From the NCBI RefSeq assembly GCF_001639065.2, contig NZ_LQXO02000022.1, positions 1 through 64,000 on the forward strand: a stretch of DNA of 64,000 bases, written 5' to 3'. The stretch comes from Vibrio barjaei. Lineage in GTDB: Bacteria; Pseudomonadota; Gammaproteobacteria; Enterobacterales; Vibrionaceae. Made by a program: the position numbers and the translations under genes. The notes below the pieces were generated by a model. The model ran no database searches, had not been told where the DNA came from, and saw only the letters and a program-made list of their open reading frames with translations. Below are positions 17,624 to 26,280 of the stretch, in pieces; positions within the stretch are counted from its first letter, which is position 1; every line of letters begins with the position of its first letter.

Positions 17624-18790
17624 ATGAAAAGATTAACAACACAGATTTTGGCGTTGTTGGTACTACTGTGCGCGGCGTTTATGTCTCCGCTTGCAGCCGC
17701 CGACCAAGGCTATAACGAACAACAACTTATTGGCGAAACTTGGCAAGGGACTTTTGATGGCGACCCTGGCGAGGGCAGTCTGTTTTATCGCCTTGAGTTC
17801 CTAGCGGACGGCAAAGTCAAAGTGCTTAGACAGTCTGGTGGCTTTAACAAGACCGAAGTTCAGAATTGGCATATTGAAGAGGGTCAAGTCATGATCCGCA
17901 GCAATGCTGGCGATGAGATCACGGACTTTGATAACGCTACTTTTGCGTATACCGATCGCGATCAGATGCGCTTTACCAAGGATGGCAATCATTGCAACTT
18001 CCATAAACTGTATCAAACCCGTGCTTATCTGCATGTGTTGTTTGTCCTGGTTGGCTTGATTGCACTCAATGAGCTTTGCCGTCATGTGAAGTGGGCGAAC
18101 TACCTACTTTGGTTCGTACTGCCGATTGCACTAATTCCACTATTTAGTAGTTATGGCGTTACCTACTGGTTCAAGTGGGTCAAGCTTTACTCGGTAGTCG
18201 GTGCCGCCGCGCTGTTTACTCTTATCCGATTTACTCCTATTGGCGATAAAAAGTGGGCACGTTTTGGCGCCGCTGCGTTCTTGGCGCTGAATATTTCAGA
18301 AGCGGTGCTGCAAGATTTCACCATGGGCAACATGGCCAACATTCTGAATGCGACTGGTGGTTTGCTCTCCATCATCACTCTGGCGGGTTGGGCACAGATC
18401 CACGCTGACAAATCGAAACAAAGAGACATGGTGTGGCCTGCTATGACCACGTTTTGGATCATCGCTTACGACATCTGGAACATCGTGTTTGTTTACCTCA
18501 ACTTCCCTGGCAGTGCCACAGCACAGGCCATGGTTCTGGTGGCGGCGACCTTGCCATCACTGTTTATCAAGAAAGGTACTTGGTTGCAGGCGCGCGCCTT
18601 CACGCTTGCGGGTTCCTTCATGTATTACTTCAGTTGTCCATTTATGTACGAAAGCAACGTGGTGGTGCTGCCGCGCAACGATGAGCTCATGTTATTAGCG
18701 GGATTGGCGAGCTTTGTGGCAAACGGTATCTATGCCTGGTTGTTCTTTAGAAAAACGCGCGAACAGCGCATAGCGTCAGTTCTTTCCTAA
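17624..18790 (+). CDS. Secreted-domain/membrane fusion protein, paralog B
   Basis: 388 residues. A signal peptide (about 1-27, ending AAA-DQ) is followed by a small periplasmic beta-rich domain (about 28-130; LIGETWQGTFDGDPGEGS..., YRLEFLADGKVKVLRQSGGF), which resembles lipocalin-like META/copper-resistance accessory folds but is not identifiable. It ends with DGNHCNFHKL, containing a Cys and two His. The remaining ~250 residues form seven or eight membrane helices homologous to the gene upstream. It is thus a paralog of its neighbour with an added periplasmic module. Probably co-transcribed with paralog A and with the beta-barrel gene 57 bases downstream. Confidence 0.72.
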   Translation: MKRLTTQILALLVLLCAAFMSPLAAADQGYNEQQLIGETWQGTFDGDPGEGSLFYRLEFLADGKVKVLRQSGGFNKTEVQNWHIEEGQVMIRSNAGDEITDFDNATFAYTDRDQMRFTKDGNHCNFHKLYQTRAYLHVLFVLVGLIALNELCRHVKWANYLLWFVLPIALIPLFSSYGVTYWFKWVKLYSVVGAAALFTLIRFTPIGDKKWARFGAAAFLALNISEAVLQDFTMGNMANILNATGGLLSIITLAGWAQIHADKSKQRDMVWPAMTTFWIIAYDIWNIVFVYLNFPGSATAQAMVLVAATLPSLFIKKGTWLQARAFTLAGSFMYYFSCPFMYESNVVVLPRNDELMLLAGLASFVANGIYAWLFFRKTREQRIASVLS

Positions 18791-18847
18791 CTATAAAAAT
18801 ATTAAATAAATCAATTGTATGACTAAATATTGTAGTGGAGCCTAATT

Positions 18848-19708
18848 ATGAAATCTTACCTAATTCCAATGACCTCAATCGCTCTTGTTTGTTCTGGTGC
18901 TGTGCTTGCTGATGAAAAGAGTGAACAGCAAATTGACATGTCGAGTCCAACCGAAGCATATACCGCACTCGGCGTGGGGTATGGCAACGAAGGAATGAAC
19001 CTTAAAGCCATGTACATGTTGTCTGACCCGAATGCCGATCGTAAGTCGGGGTTCATTCTAGAGTTTAACGATGTATTCGACCAAGAAGGAGGGGCGCCTA
19101 AGTTCTCTGGTACAACGGTCATGGGGGGAATGGTGGTTCCTCAAATGAACGACAAAACGACTAATCGAAATTACCGTTTTCGTTATGGTTCGGTAAACAC
19201 AACTAATGGTTTAGGACATATGGTCGATGCGGTCGTCAAAGATCACCCATTCTATGGTCAAACAGCAGTAGTACAAGCGGGTGCGGTGGCAACATTACCG
19301 ATTGGTGATAACGCCTTTATCTGGCCAGTGCTGATGGCTGGAGGAGTAATTATGGAAGATAACACCAGTAAACTTGCTAGCTATGACCCGGGATTGGTTG
19401 CTGCCAATAACCTGAGCAGTAGCGGTATTGATTGGGCTTCTACCATCTACTCCGTAAAAGTATATGGGCGCTATAAGTTTAACGACACTTGGTGGATATT
19501 AGGTGCATGGACTTATACCGATGCGTTTGGTGGTAAGAGCTGGGATGCTCCTGTTTCTGAGGGCGGTTTAGAACTCAGCCCGCAGCAAATTGAACTGACC
19601 CTAGGTTATCAGATCACCAATCGCCAAAATTTGCGTCTCAACTTCCATAGTTATTCGGAAAGTGGTTCATCTGACAAATTCTGGCTGGAGTATAACTACG
19701 CGTTTTAA
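18848..19708 (+). CDS. Outer-membrane beta-barrel-like protein
   Basis: 286 residues with a signal peptide cleaved near residue 22 (VLA-DEK). The mature part alternates polar and aromatic residues as beta strands (for example YGRYKFNDTWWILGAWTYTD, IELTLGYQITNRQNLRLNFH) and ends in YNYAF, a C-terminal Phe typical of outer-membrane barrels recognised by BamA. No specific porin family is recognised. Position after the two membrane paralogs and before the chalcone-isomerase-like gene suggests one envelope-associated locus. Confidence 0.72.
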   Translation: MKSYLIPMTSIALVCSGAVLADEKSEQQIDMSSPTEAYTALGVGYGNEGMNLKAMYMLSDPNADRKSGFILEFNDVFDQEGGAPKFSGTTVMGGMVVPQMNDKTTNRNYRFRYGSVNTTNGLGHMVDAVVKDHPFYGQTAVVQAGAVATLPIGDNAFIWPVLMAGGVIMEDNTSKLASYDPGLVAANNLSSSGIDWASTIYSVKVYGRYKFNDTWWILGAWTYTDAFGGKSWDAPVSEGGLELSPQQIELTLGYQITNRQNLRLNFHSYSESGSSDKFWLEYNYAF

Positions 19709-19733
19709 CTTTCGCAGACTTAATTCCATCACA

Positions 19734-19755
19734 TGACCCCTAGGACTAGGGGTCA
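19734..19755. repeat. Near-perfect 22-bp palindrome
   Basis: TGACCCCTAG (19734-19743) and CTAGGGGTCA (19746-19755) are exact reverse complements separated by two bases. It lies in the 59-base gap before the next gene, immediately upstream of its AAGGAG ribosome-binding site, with no T-run. It could be an operator or a translation-modulating hairpin. Confidence 0.6.
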
Positions 19756-19767
19756 CAAGGAGCAACC

Positions 19768-20331
19768 ATGAAATTTCCGAGATTAATAACCTTACTTGCT
19801 GCTGTGGTATCGGTTACCGCCGACGCAAAAATCGTTAGTGGCGTAGAAGTACCAGACACTCTGGCGATTCAACAGACGGAACTACAGCTCAATGGGGCAG
19901 GGGTACGCAGTAAGTTCTTTATGGATTTGTACGTTGGATCGCTTTTCACCTCTTTGCCTTCTACCGAGGCCGCTTCACTCATCAGAGGCGATCAACCTTC
20001 AGCAATACGGTTAAATATTACTTCTAGCATGATCACCAAGGAAAAGTTAGCTGATGCACTTAATGAAGGCTTTAACAATGCGACGGATGGGAATACCACA
20101 CCAATAGATTCCAGTATTAATCAGTTTGTTGAAATGACCTTTGCAAATGATATATCAGAGGGTGACCAATTCACCTTAGTAAGTGCACCTGAAATAGGTA
20201 TTTATAGCTACAAAAATGGTGAAATGCTTGTTTTAGTGGAAGGTGACGCGTTTCGCCGCGCACTATTATCGGTCTGGTTGGGTGACAAACCGACTGATAA
20301 ATCATTGAAAAAAGCCATGCTATCTCAATAG
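19768..20331 (+). CDS. Chalcone isomerase-like periplasmic protein
   Basis: 187 residues with a short signal peptide (about 1-20). Motifs such as ELQLNGAGVRSKFFMDLYVGSLF and RLNITSSMITKEKLADALNEGFNNA match the bacterial chalcone-isomerase-like family (PF16036 type), whose members are not flavonoid enzymes but probably bind small hydrophobic ligands. The Arg/Tyr pattern near residues 48-58 is conserved in the family. A good AAGGAG ribosome-binding site precedes the ATG. Its real function in bacteria is unknown. Confidence 0.8.
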   Translation: MKFPRLITLLAAVVSVTADAKIVSGVEVPDTLAIQQTELQLNGAGVRSKFFMDLYVGSLFTSLPSTEAASLIRGDQPSAIRLNITSSMITKEKLADALNEGFNNATDGNTTPIDSSINQFVEMTFANDISEGDQFTLVSAPEIGIYSYKNGEMLVLVEGDAFRRALLSVWLGDKPTDKSLKKAMLSQ

Positions 20332-20394
20332 GTTGTTGCATGCTAAATCAATAAATAACAATAACTGACCCTAACTGCTGGGCAGGAGGTAAAA

Positions 20395-21225
20395 ATGCAA
20401 CAACGACAAGTTATCGAGGGTATAGATGTTCATATTGAAGGTGAGGGAGCGCATACCATTGTAATGATACATGGTTGGCCTGATACCTATCGTTTATGGG
20501 ATCACCAAGTAGAGCGATTCAAGTCGCGCTACCGTTGTGTGAGATTTTCACTACCAGGATATGAGCATGGACAACCACGTCAGTATTATGACTTGAATAC
20601 TATGTTGATGCTCTTCGACAGCATCATTGACAGAATCTCCGAAGGTAAACCGGTGACGCTACTTCTTCATGACTGGGGCTGCGTATTTGGCTATCAGTAC
20701 GCGATGAGAAACCTTGAGAAGGTCGAACGTATTATTGGCGTAGATATTGGTGATGCAAGCTCTAAGGATTTGCAATTATCGGCAAAAGCTAAAGTTATCC
20801 TGCTGGGTTATCAACTTTGGTTGATGCTTGCATGGAACTTGGGAGGAAAGCTTGGAGATTGGATGACACGTAAAATGGCGCATGTATTTGGGGCCCCGGG
20901 TGAAGCATCACGGGTTCATTCAGGAATGAATTATCCTTACCATTGGCGTTGGAGCTCTGCGTTTATGAGGCGCGAACTTGGTACGATTCCTTTGGATATT
21001 CAGGTGCCATTTTTGTTTATCTACGGGAGAGAAAAAGTAGGAATGTTTCATTCTAAGTCCTGGCAGAGAAAAATGGCGAATATCGAAGGAAACAAAGTGG
21101 TGGGATTGTCCACGCATCATTGGGTTATGGCCGAGCAACCTGAGGCGTTTAATCGCATAGTCGAGCAATGGCTTGCGGAATCGGATGCTTTATTGGCGCC
21201 ATTAGATTTACAGACTTCGGCCTAG
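20395..21225 (+). CDS. Alpha/beta hydrolase, epoxide-hydrolase/dehalogenase type
   Basis: 276 residues. The oxyanion-hole motif HGWPDT lies near residue 26. The nucleophile elbow reads LLHDWGCVFG near 92-101, so the nucleophile is Asp, as in epoxide hydrolases and haloalkane dehalogenases, not Ser. A catalytic His candidate is in LSTHHWVMAEQPEAF near 243. An AGGAGGT ribosome-binding site directs the ATG. With the MAPEG protein downstream and the barrel proteins upstream it may detoxify or process an epoxide or halogenated lipid; the substrate is unknown. Confidence 0.82.
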   Translation: MQQRQVIEGIDVHIEGEGAHTIVMIHGWPDTYRLWDHQVERFKSRYRCVRFSLPGYEHGQPRQYYDLNTMLMLFDSIIDRISEGKPVTLLLHDWGCVFGYQYAMRNLEKVERIIGVDIGDASSKDLQLSAKAKVILLGYQLWLMLAWNLGGKLGDWMTRKMAHVFGAPGEASRVHSGMNYPYHWRWSSAFMRRELGTIPLDIQVPFLFIYGREKVGMFHSKSWQRKMANIEGNKVVGLSTHHWVMAEQPEAFNRIVEQWLAESDALLAPLDLQTSA

Positions 21226-21272
21226 CGAACGATGTGAGCATCCAATTTTAATGAGTAAATCCCCCTGTCTTT

Positions 21273-21308
21273 AACGCCGCTGCTCCTGAGCTTCGCGGCG
21301 TTTTTTTT
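21273..21308 (+). terminator. Terminator after the hydrolase
   Basis: AACGCCGC (21273-21280) pairs with GCGGCGTT (21295-21302), followed by a run of T residues. Confidence 0.85.
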
Positions 21309-21407
21309 ATTTGAGTCTTATTTAAAGCTGTTGGCATTACCAGTGGAGATACCGAGATTCTTGTCTACACTCAATAGACTTAACTTAATAAAAAATAAGG
21401 TTTATTG

Positions 21408-21794
21408 ATGATAACTGCGTTGTACGGATCTCTTCTTGCTTCTTTAATGATCTGGCTGTCATTTCAGGTAATCAAACAGCGAAGATCGAATCAGGTCGCT
21501 TATGCCGATGGTGGTGTGGAAGCCTTGCAAATTGCGAGAAGCGCACAAGGGAATGCCGTCGACTATATTCCTATTACTCTAATGCTCATGGCTTTTGTGG
21601 AGTACAACGGAGCGCCCGCGATTTGGATTCATGTTATCGGGGTGAGCTTTGTTGTGGGACGCTGCCTTCACGCCCACGGGATACTTAACAAACGCTTCAA
21701 AGGTCGAGTTAGAGGAATGCAAATCACTATTTTTGCTATGGCGGGTCTTATTGTCTCAAACCTTGTGTATCTTCCTTTTGATAAGCTTTGGTAA
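21408..21794 (+). CDS. MAPEG-family membrane protein
   Basis: 128 residues from the ATG at 21408, with AAGG 7 bases upstream. Four hydrophobic helices and the segment ALQIARSAQGNAVDYIPITLML, with its Arg, Gln, Asn and Tyr/Asp, match the MAPEG superfamily (membrane-associated eicosanoid and glutathione metabolism proteins). Bacterial members are often glutathione transferases acting on hydrophobic electrophiles. It has its own upstream region after a terminator, so it is a separate transcript. Confidence 0.85.
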   Translation: MITALYGSLLASLMIWLSFQVIKQRRSNQVAYADGGVEALQIARSAQGNAVDYIPITLMLMAFVEYNGAPAIWIHVIGVSFVVGRCLHAHGILNKRFKGRVRGMQITIFAMAGLIVSNLVYLPFDKLW

Positions 21795-21804
21795 TGCAGC
21801 GATT

Positions 21805-22082
21805 TTACTTTCGATTTCCCGGTGATAAGAGGCTAAAACCAGTAGAGTACTTAGCCTCAATCTCGGCAATTTTCTTTTTCATATCTTGAAGTTGCTGTTT
21901 GAGAGTAGTTGTCCCTCAAAAGCCTGCGGTATGTTGTTGTCGACTTTAAATACCAAATCCACTTTAGCGTTTTCTTCATCTAAGTCTTGGGCAAGATCTA
22001 AGGTGATTAGCAATTTCAATCGATCATCACAGCGAATACTGTAAGTTGTAAAGTTATCCTCGACTGTATCGCCAACCCCCAT
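21805..22082 (-). pseudogene. Frameshifted remnant of an unidentified protein
   Basis: On the minus strand an open frame from 22082 to 21879 encodes a coherent protein-like segment (VEDNFTTYSIRCDDRLKLLI and DEENAKVDLVFKVDNNIP are notable). A different frame then continues from about 21906 to 21805 with a coiled-coil-like tail (KQQLQDMKKKIAEIEAKY). Switching frames near 21900-21910 would join them into one ~90-residue polypeptide, so a small indel has probably disrupted the gene. A stop codon lies just before the first ATG, so the original N-terminus is probably lost as well. Family unknown; the SIRCDD segment vaguely recalls VasI-like proteins, without confidence. Confidence 0.4.
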
Positions 22083-22160
22083 ACCCTGTTGATTTCAATG
22101 CCTGTTGTGTGACGAATCACGATTGTTGCCTACACTGAATAAAAACAGAGGGAGATAAAG

Positions 22161-22688
22161 ATGACAAGAGCATTATTGCCGCCAGCTTGGATGATGGTCT
22201 CCATTGGTCTTATCCTTAATGTAATGGCTATTGTGCTTTCAAGCCAAGTGCTGGACAAAATGTCGAGCGATATTGCTCTGATTCAAGAGCGTAAAGAGAC
22301 AAATCTGTATTCGATACAGCTCGCGTGGAACCAAGTGGAAACGCTTGAACGAAAGCGCGAAGCGCTACTGCTACATCTTGATGGCGATGATATTTATACT
22401 GATATAGCGGATATGTTGAGAGGGCAGCTATCTCAATGGGTCACAGTTCATGTTCCTCCTATTCATCGTAAACACCTCCCTGAATTAATGACTATCATCA
22501 ATAGCGCACAGGACACGCAGCGTGATTTGATTGATGAGCTTTATCTCGACAATTTAGGGCTGTCCGAAAAGTTAGCAAGCGTCGAAGAAGACATGGTGTA
22601 CTACAAAAACATCGCGGTGTTTCTGCAAATTCTCGGGCTGGCATTGATTTTAGCCCGTGATCTTTCTCGCCGATCATTGCCGAATTGA
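22161..22688 (+). CDS. Membrane protein with coiled-coil periplasmic region
   Basis: 175 residues, not recognised. One hydrophobic helix near the N-terminus (about 8-28) and another near the C-terminus (about 150-166) flank a charged, heptad-like central region (QERKETNLYSIQLAWNQVET and onward; LDNLGLSEKLASVEEDMVYYK). The ATG has a GGGAG ribosome-binding site. This two-helix plus coiled-coil layout resembles sensor input modules that lack an output domain. The LysR gene follows 40 bases later. Confidence 0.65.
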   Translation: MTRALLPPAWMMVSIGLILNVMAIVLSSQVLDKMSSDIALIQERKETNLYSIQLAWNQVETLERKREALLLHLDGDDIYTDIADMLRGQLSQWVTVHVPPIHRKHLPELMTIINSAQDTQRDLIDELYLDNLGLSEKLASVEEDMVYYKNIAVFLQILGLALILARDLSRRSLPN

Positions 22689-22728
22689 TATACTCTAAGG
22701 CATCACTTTTGCAATTTATGAAATAAAT

Positions 22729-23610
22729 ATGCTCACTCGTTCCGATGATCTGGAAATATTACTCTCTGTTGTAGATAGTGGCGGTTTTTCCGCTGCCGCA
22801 GAGGTGCTCGACATTCAAGTGGCGAAGGTGTCTCGCAGTGTTAGTAAGCTTGAGAGTCAACTTGGTGTCACGCTTTTAAACCGTACGACTCGCCGCATTG
22901 AGCTCACCGACGAAGGTCGTCAGTTTATCGAAGGAATCCGTGAAGGGCTGCGTGTTTTGCAGCAGACCGAAGAGGAGATTATGGCTAGAGGTGAGCTGCC
23001 AAAAGGGCGATTGAGAGTCGATGCTGCAAGCCCATTTGTACTGCATCAACTGGTGCCACTTATCGCTGAGTTTAATAGAGAGTACCCAGATATTGAGCTT
23101 GAGCTGACCTCCAACGAAGGTTTTGTTGATTTACTTGAGAAGCGCACTGATGTTGCGATTCGTATAGGTAAATTAACCGACTCAACATTGCATGCTAAGC
23201 CGTTGGGAAAGAGTCTATTGTATCTCGTCGCGTCACCCGATTACCTTGCACGGCGTGGTTATCCCAAATCAGCTACTGACTTGAGCACTCATAGTTTGAT
23301 TGGTTTTGTCGGAGCGAAAGTACTCAACCAATGGCCACTACCCGGCAACCCTACGATTCAGCCAAGTATGGTGTCGAGTAATGGTGAGACGGTGCGCCAG
23401 TTAACTCTGGCGGGTAATGGAATTGCTTGTATGTCGGGCTTTATGGTCAAACAAGATATTGAAGAAGGGCGTTTGGTACCACTTCTAGAGTCAGAAAAAC
23501 TCACTACGACAGGTCGCGAGCAAGTCAATGCCGTCTATTACCGTTCGTCGTCGGTAGCGCGCCGCATTACGGCGTTTATTGAATTTATCCAGCCTAGACT
23601 ATCGCTGTAG
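22729..23610 (+). CDS. LysR-family transcriptional regulator
   Basis: 293 residues, standard for the family. The N-terminal winged helix-turn-helix is clear (GGFSAAAEVLDIQVAKVSRS and KLESQLGVTLLNRTTRRIEL, residues about 17-58). The periplasmic-binding-like effector domain follows (about 90-290), with SNGETVRQLTLAGNGIACMS near 223. It belongs to the CrgA/DsdC-like LysR class that often regulates a neighbouring oxidoreductase. The old-yellow-enzyme gene starts 132 bases downstream on the same strand and is the obvious target. Confidence 0.92.
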   Translation: MLTRSDDLEILLSVVDSGGFSAAAEVLDIQVAKVSRSVSKLESQLGVTLLNRTTRRIELTDEGRQFIEGIREGLRVLQQTEEEIMARGELPKGRLRVDAASPFVLHQLVPLIAEFNREYPDIELELTSNEGFVDLLEKRTDVAIRIGKLTDSTLHAKPLGKSLLYLVASPDYLARRGYPKSATDLSTHSLIGFVGAKVLNQWPLPGNPTIQPSMVSSNGETVRQLTLAGNGIACMSGFMVKQDIEEGRLVPLLESEKLTTTGREQVNAVYYRSSSVARRITAFIEFIQPRLSL

Positions 23611-23742
23611 TCTTATCTCCTTTTCTCTTTTTTGTTGCCGTGTTTTTTGCATTTTTGACAAAAGCCATTTGTGATTATTGCTCTCAATCTAGAGATGACT
23701 CGTCGCTAGAATGTCCCCATTACGATATTGAGGGCATACGAC

Positions 23743-24831
23743 ATGATCTTTTCTCACTTCAACTACGGCAAACTTGAACTAAGCAATCGCATTGCGATGG
23801 CACCAATGACTCGTTCTCGCACCACTCAACCGGGCGATGTGCCAAATGACATGATGGCGACTTACTATGCACAGCGTGCAAATGCGGGTCTTATCATCAC
23901 AGAAGGCGCGCCCATCTCGGCTATTGGTCGTGGTTACTCTCTGACTCCGGGTATCTATACCCAAGCGCACATCGATGGCTGGAAAAAAGTCACTAAAGCG
24001 ATTCATGACCAAGGCAGTAAAGTATTCATTCAGCTTTGGCACGTGGGGCGTCGCAGCCATGAATCCATCACAGGTGAGCAGGTTTTGTCGGCATCGGCCA
24101 TTAAAGAGGCTGACCAAGTATTTGGTCCGCTACCAGAAGGTGGCTTCGGTATGATTGAAACCGGCGAACCGCGCGCGATGACTGAGCAAGATATTCAGCA
24201 AACTATTGCTGATTATGTGCAAGCCGCGAAAAACGCTATCGAAGCAGGTTTTGATGGCATTGAAATTCATGCGGCGCACGGCTACCTGCTAGACCAGTTC
24301 ATGCGACTTTCTAGCAACCAACGTACTGACCAATATGGTGGCTCTCAAGAAAACCGTATCCGTTTTCTTGTTGAGGTGATGCAAGCGGTAGTGAATGAAA
24401 TCGGTGGTGACAAAGTCGCGGTTCGTGTTTCGCCGCACGTCATGGAAGGTTTTGCTGAAGAAGATCCAGAGATTGTGGAAGTGGTGAAAAAGGCACTTGT
24501 CGCGCTGGCTCCAATGAATCTTGCTTATGTGCATTTCTCTGAAAACATCTCGCGTTATGTTGAAGCACCAGAGTTATTCCGTAAAGAGGTACGTGACATT
24601 TACCCAAACCCAGTCATGATTGCAGGCAAGTTGGCTAAAGAGAGTGCCATGGCACTGCTTGAAAACAATTACGCCGACCTTGTGGCGTTTGGCACACCGT
24701 ATGTGACCAATCCAGATCTTGTGGCGCGTTTCAAAAACAACTGGCCACTTGCTGAGTTTGATGCTGATGCAAGGCTGAGTCTGTATGGTGGTGATGAGAA
24801 AGGGTATATCGATTACCCAGAGTATCAATAA
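23743..24831 (+). CDS. Old-yellow-enzyme family NAD(P)H:flavin alkene reductase
   Basis: Reduces activated C=C bonds (enones, maleimides, nitro compounds) using FMN. 362 residues from the ATG at 23743, chosen over an in-frame TTG at 23728 because GAGGG lies 8 bases before the ATG. OYE landmarks: MAPMTRSRT at 21-29, QLWHVGRRSH near 97 (FMN contacts), EIHAAHGYLLDQFMRLSSNQ near 174 (substrate His plus His/Asn partner), TDQYGGSQENR near 195, and VAFGTPYVTNPDLV near 318. Closest in layout to NemA-type reductases. Probably controlled by the adjacent LysR protein. Confidence 0.92.
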   Translation: MIFSHFNYGKLELSNRIAMAPMTRSRTTQPGDVPNDMMATYYAQRANAGLIITEGAPISAIGRGYSLTPGIYTQAHIDGWKKVTKAIHDQGSKVFIQLWHVGRRSHESITGEQVLSASAIKEADQVFGPLPEGGFGMIETGEPRAMTEQDIQQTIADYVQAAKNAIEAGFDGIEIHAAHGYLLDQFMRLSSNQRTDQYGGSQENRIRFLVEVMQAVVNEIGGDKVAVRVSPHVMEGFAEEDPEIVEVVKKALVALAPMNLAYVHFSENISRYVEAPELFRKEVRDIYPNPVMIAGKLAKESAMALLENNYADLVAFGTPYVTNPDLVARFKNNWPLAEFDADARLSLYGGDEKGYIDYPEYQ

Positions 24832-24868
24832 GCTACGCTGCCATTAACTTAGTGACTGTCTATAACTG

Positions 24869-24912
24869 AAAAGGCGAACAATTCATGATTGAATGCCCGC
24901 CTTTGTTGTTTT
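24869..24912. terminator. Bidirectional terminator between reductase and LacI genes
   Basis: AAAGGCG (24870-24876) pairs with CGCCTTT (24898-24904), with an inner ATTCA/TGAAT stem and T-rich flanks on both strands. Confidence 0.65.
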
Positions 24913-24934
24913 TAATAGTGTGATATTCAAAACA

Positions 24935-25999
24935 TTAAGCGTTTTTGTATTCCCTACAAGTTTGCCTTTTAACCAATGACACCGAGACGCAGGTTCGAGT
25001 CACCGTATCGCCACCTTCATTTATCGACTGGATAAGATTGTGTATAGCGACTTTAGCTATCCGTTTGTGATCGGTTCGTATGGTGGTCAGTGGCGGGGTT
25101 GAAAGCTCGGCGATATCGACATCATCAAAGCCCAGTACTGAGATATCGTCTGGCACACGTATTCCTTGGGTTCTCAGTGCTTCGATCAACGTCATCGCGA
25201 CCATATCACATATACAAAATATCGCCGTACAGTCCGAAAACTCACCGTTTCTTATCATCTCTGGGATCCACTTATGCGCTCCAAAGTCGGTGCCTAAGTG
25301 TTTTACGTCTTCAGATAAATTTCCTGTCTCTAAAATGTACGGAGCTAGATCGACAATGACCGATTCTGGAGAAGTGAATCCTCGGCTCCATAGGCTTCGT
25401 TTGAATCCTTCGGTTCGTTGATAGACGGTGGGTTTGATGTTCGCTGTAATGCATTTGATTTTTTTGTGCCCGAGCTCAAATAGATAATCAGCAGCGAGCT
25501 GTCCCCCCAGGTAATAATCAGGAGTTACACTGGGGAACTGCATTTTTGGGTCGTAACCATTGATGAGTAAGACGGGCAGGTGCGTTGCGCGCAACATAGT
25601 CAGCAGCGCTTCATCATCCATCCCTAGTACTATGATGGCTTGAGCTCGTGTGAGGACTTGCTCGGTATCGGTGATACTGAGCTGTGAACGAAAGACCAGT
25701 TCGATGGCGATGTCTAAATCCATGCAGTGATATTTTAGGTCTCGCAGTATGGATCCGAAGAAACTGTGTGGTGAGTTGAGGTCTTGCTCGCCAAGTACCA
25801 TTATTTTGCTAACAGGCATTGGGATATTGATCTTTGGTTGTCTGCGTCGATAGCCATTGGCATGCAGTGCCTCACGAACGCGCTTTACCACATCGTCACT
25901 GACAAGCTCACTTTGATTGATGACTCGAGAGACTGTGGCTTTTGATACGCCACACATATTAGCGATGTCAGTCAGAGTAGTTTTGTTTCTTTTTGCCAT
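24935..25999 (-). CDS. LacI-family transcriptional regulator
   Basis: 354 residues. The N-terminal LacI helix-turn-helix is textbook (TLTDIANMCGVSKATVSRVI, residues about 8-27), followed by the hinge helix and a periplasmic-binding-like effector domain with DYLGGQLAADYLFELGHKKI-type and DISVLGFDDVDIAELSTPPLTTI motifs. It is divergent from the GH88/TRAP operon, and a perfect LacI-type palindrome (26168-26179) lies between them. It is therefore very probably the local repressor of uronate-disaccharide uptake; the effector is probably the imported sugar or a breakdown product (inference). Confidence 0.93.
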   Translation of the reverse strand: MAKRNKTTLTDIANMCGVSKATVSRVINQSELVSDDVVKRVREALHANGYRRRQPKINIPMPVSKIMVLGEQDLNSPHSFFGSILRDLKYHCMDLDIAIELVFRSQLSITDTEQVLTRAQAIIVLGMDDEALLTMLRATHLPVLLINGYDPKMQFPSVTPDYYLGGQLAADYLFELGHKKIKCITANIKPTVYQRTEGFKRSLWSRGFTSPESVIVDLAPYILETGNLSEDVKHLGTDFGAHKWIPEMIRNGEFSDCTAIFCICDMVAMTLIEALRTQGIRVPDDISVLGFDDVDIAELSTPPLTTIRTDHKRIAKVAIHNLIQSINEGGDTVTRTCVSVSLVKRQTCREYKNA

Positions 26000-26167
26000 G
26001 TTCTGCTTCTCTTATCGACTACCTGATCTCACTGTTTGAATGAAAAATTTCAATGAGAATGATTTAGTTACTTGCCAAAATTCGGTTGTTTCCGAAGTAC
26101 AAACAGTGTAACGCCTTAAAAACTTTGAAACAGAGCGAGAACACGAGATTTTTACTGAAACAATTCA

Positions 26168-26179
26168 TGAAACGTTTCA
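26168..26179. promoter_or_regulatory. LacI-type operator
   Basis: TGAAACGTTTCA is a perfect 12-bp palindrome with the central CG typical of LacI-family operators; a further half-site CTGAAAC lies 13 bases upstream. It is 102 bases before the GH88 start codon and 169 bases from the LacI start. Confidence 0.75.
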
Positions 26180-26280
26180 GTGGATCTTCTTGTTTCAAAC
26201 TCCCCGATAGTCACGGTTTATCGATAACGAAGTCACTAACCTAATAATCAACCAATGAATCGATTAGGAAGTAGTGAATC

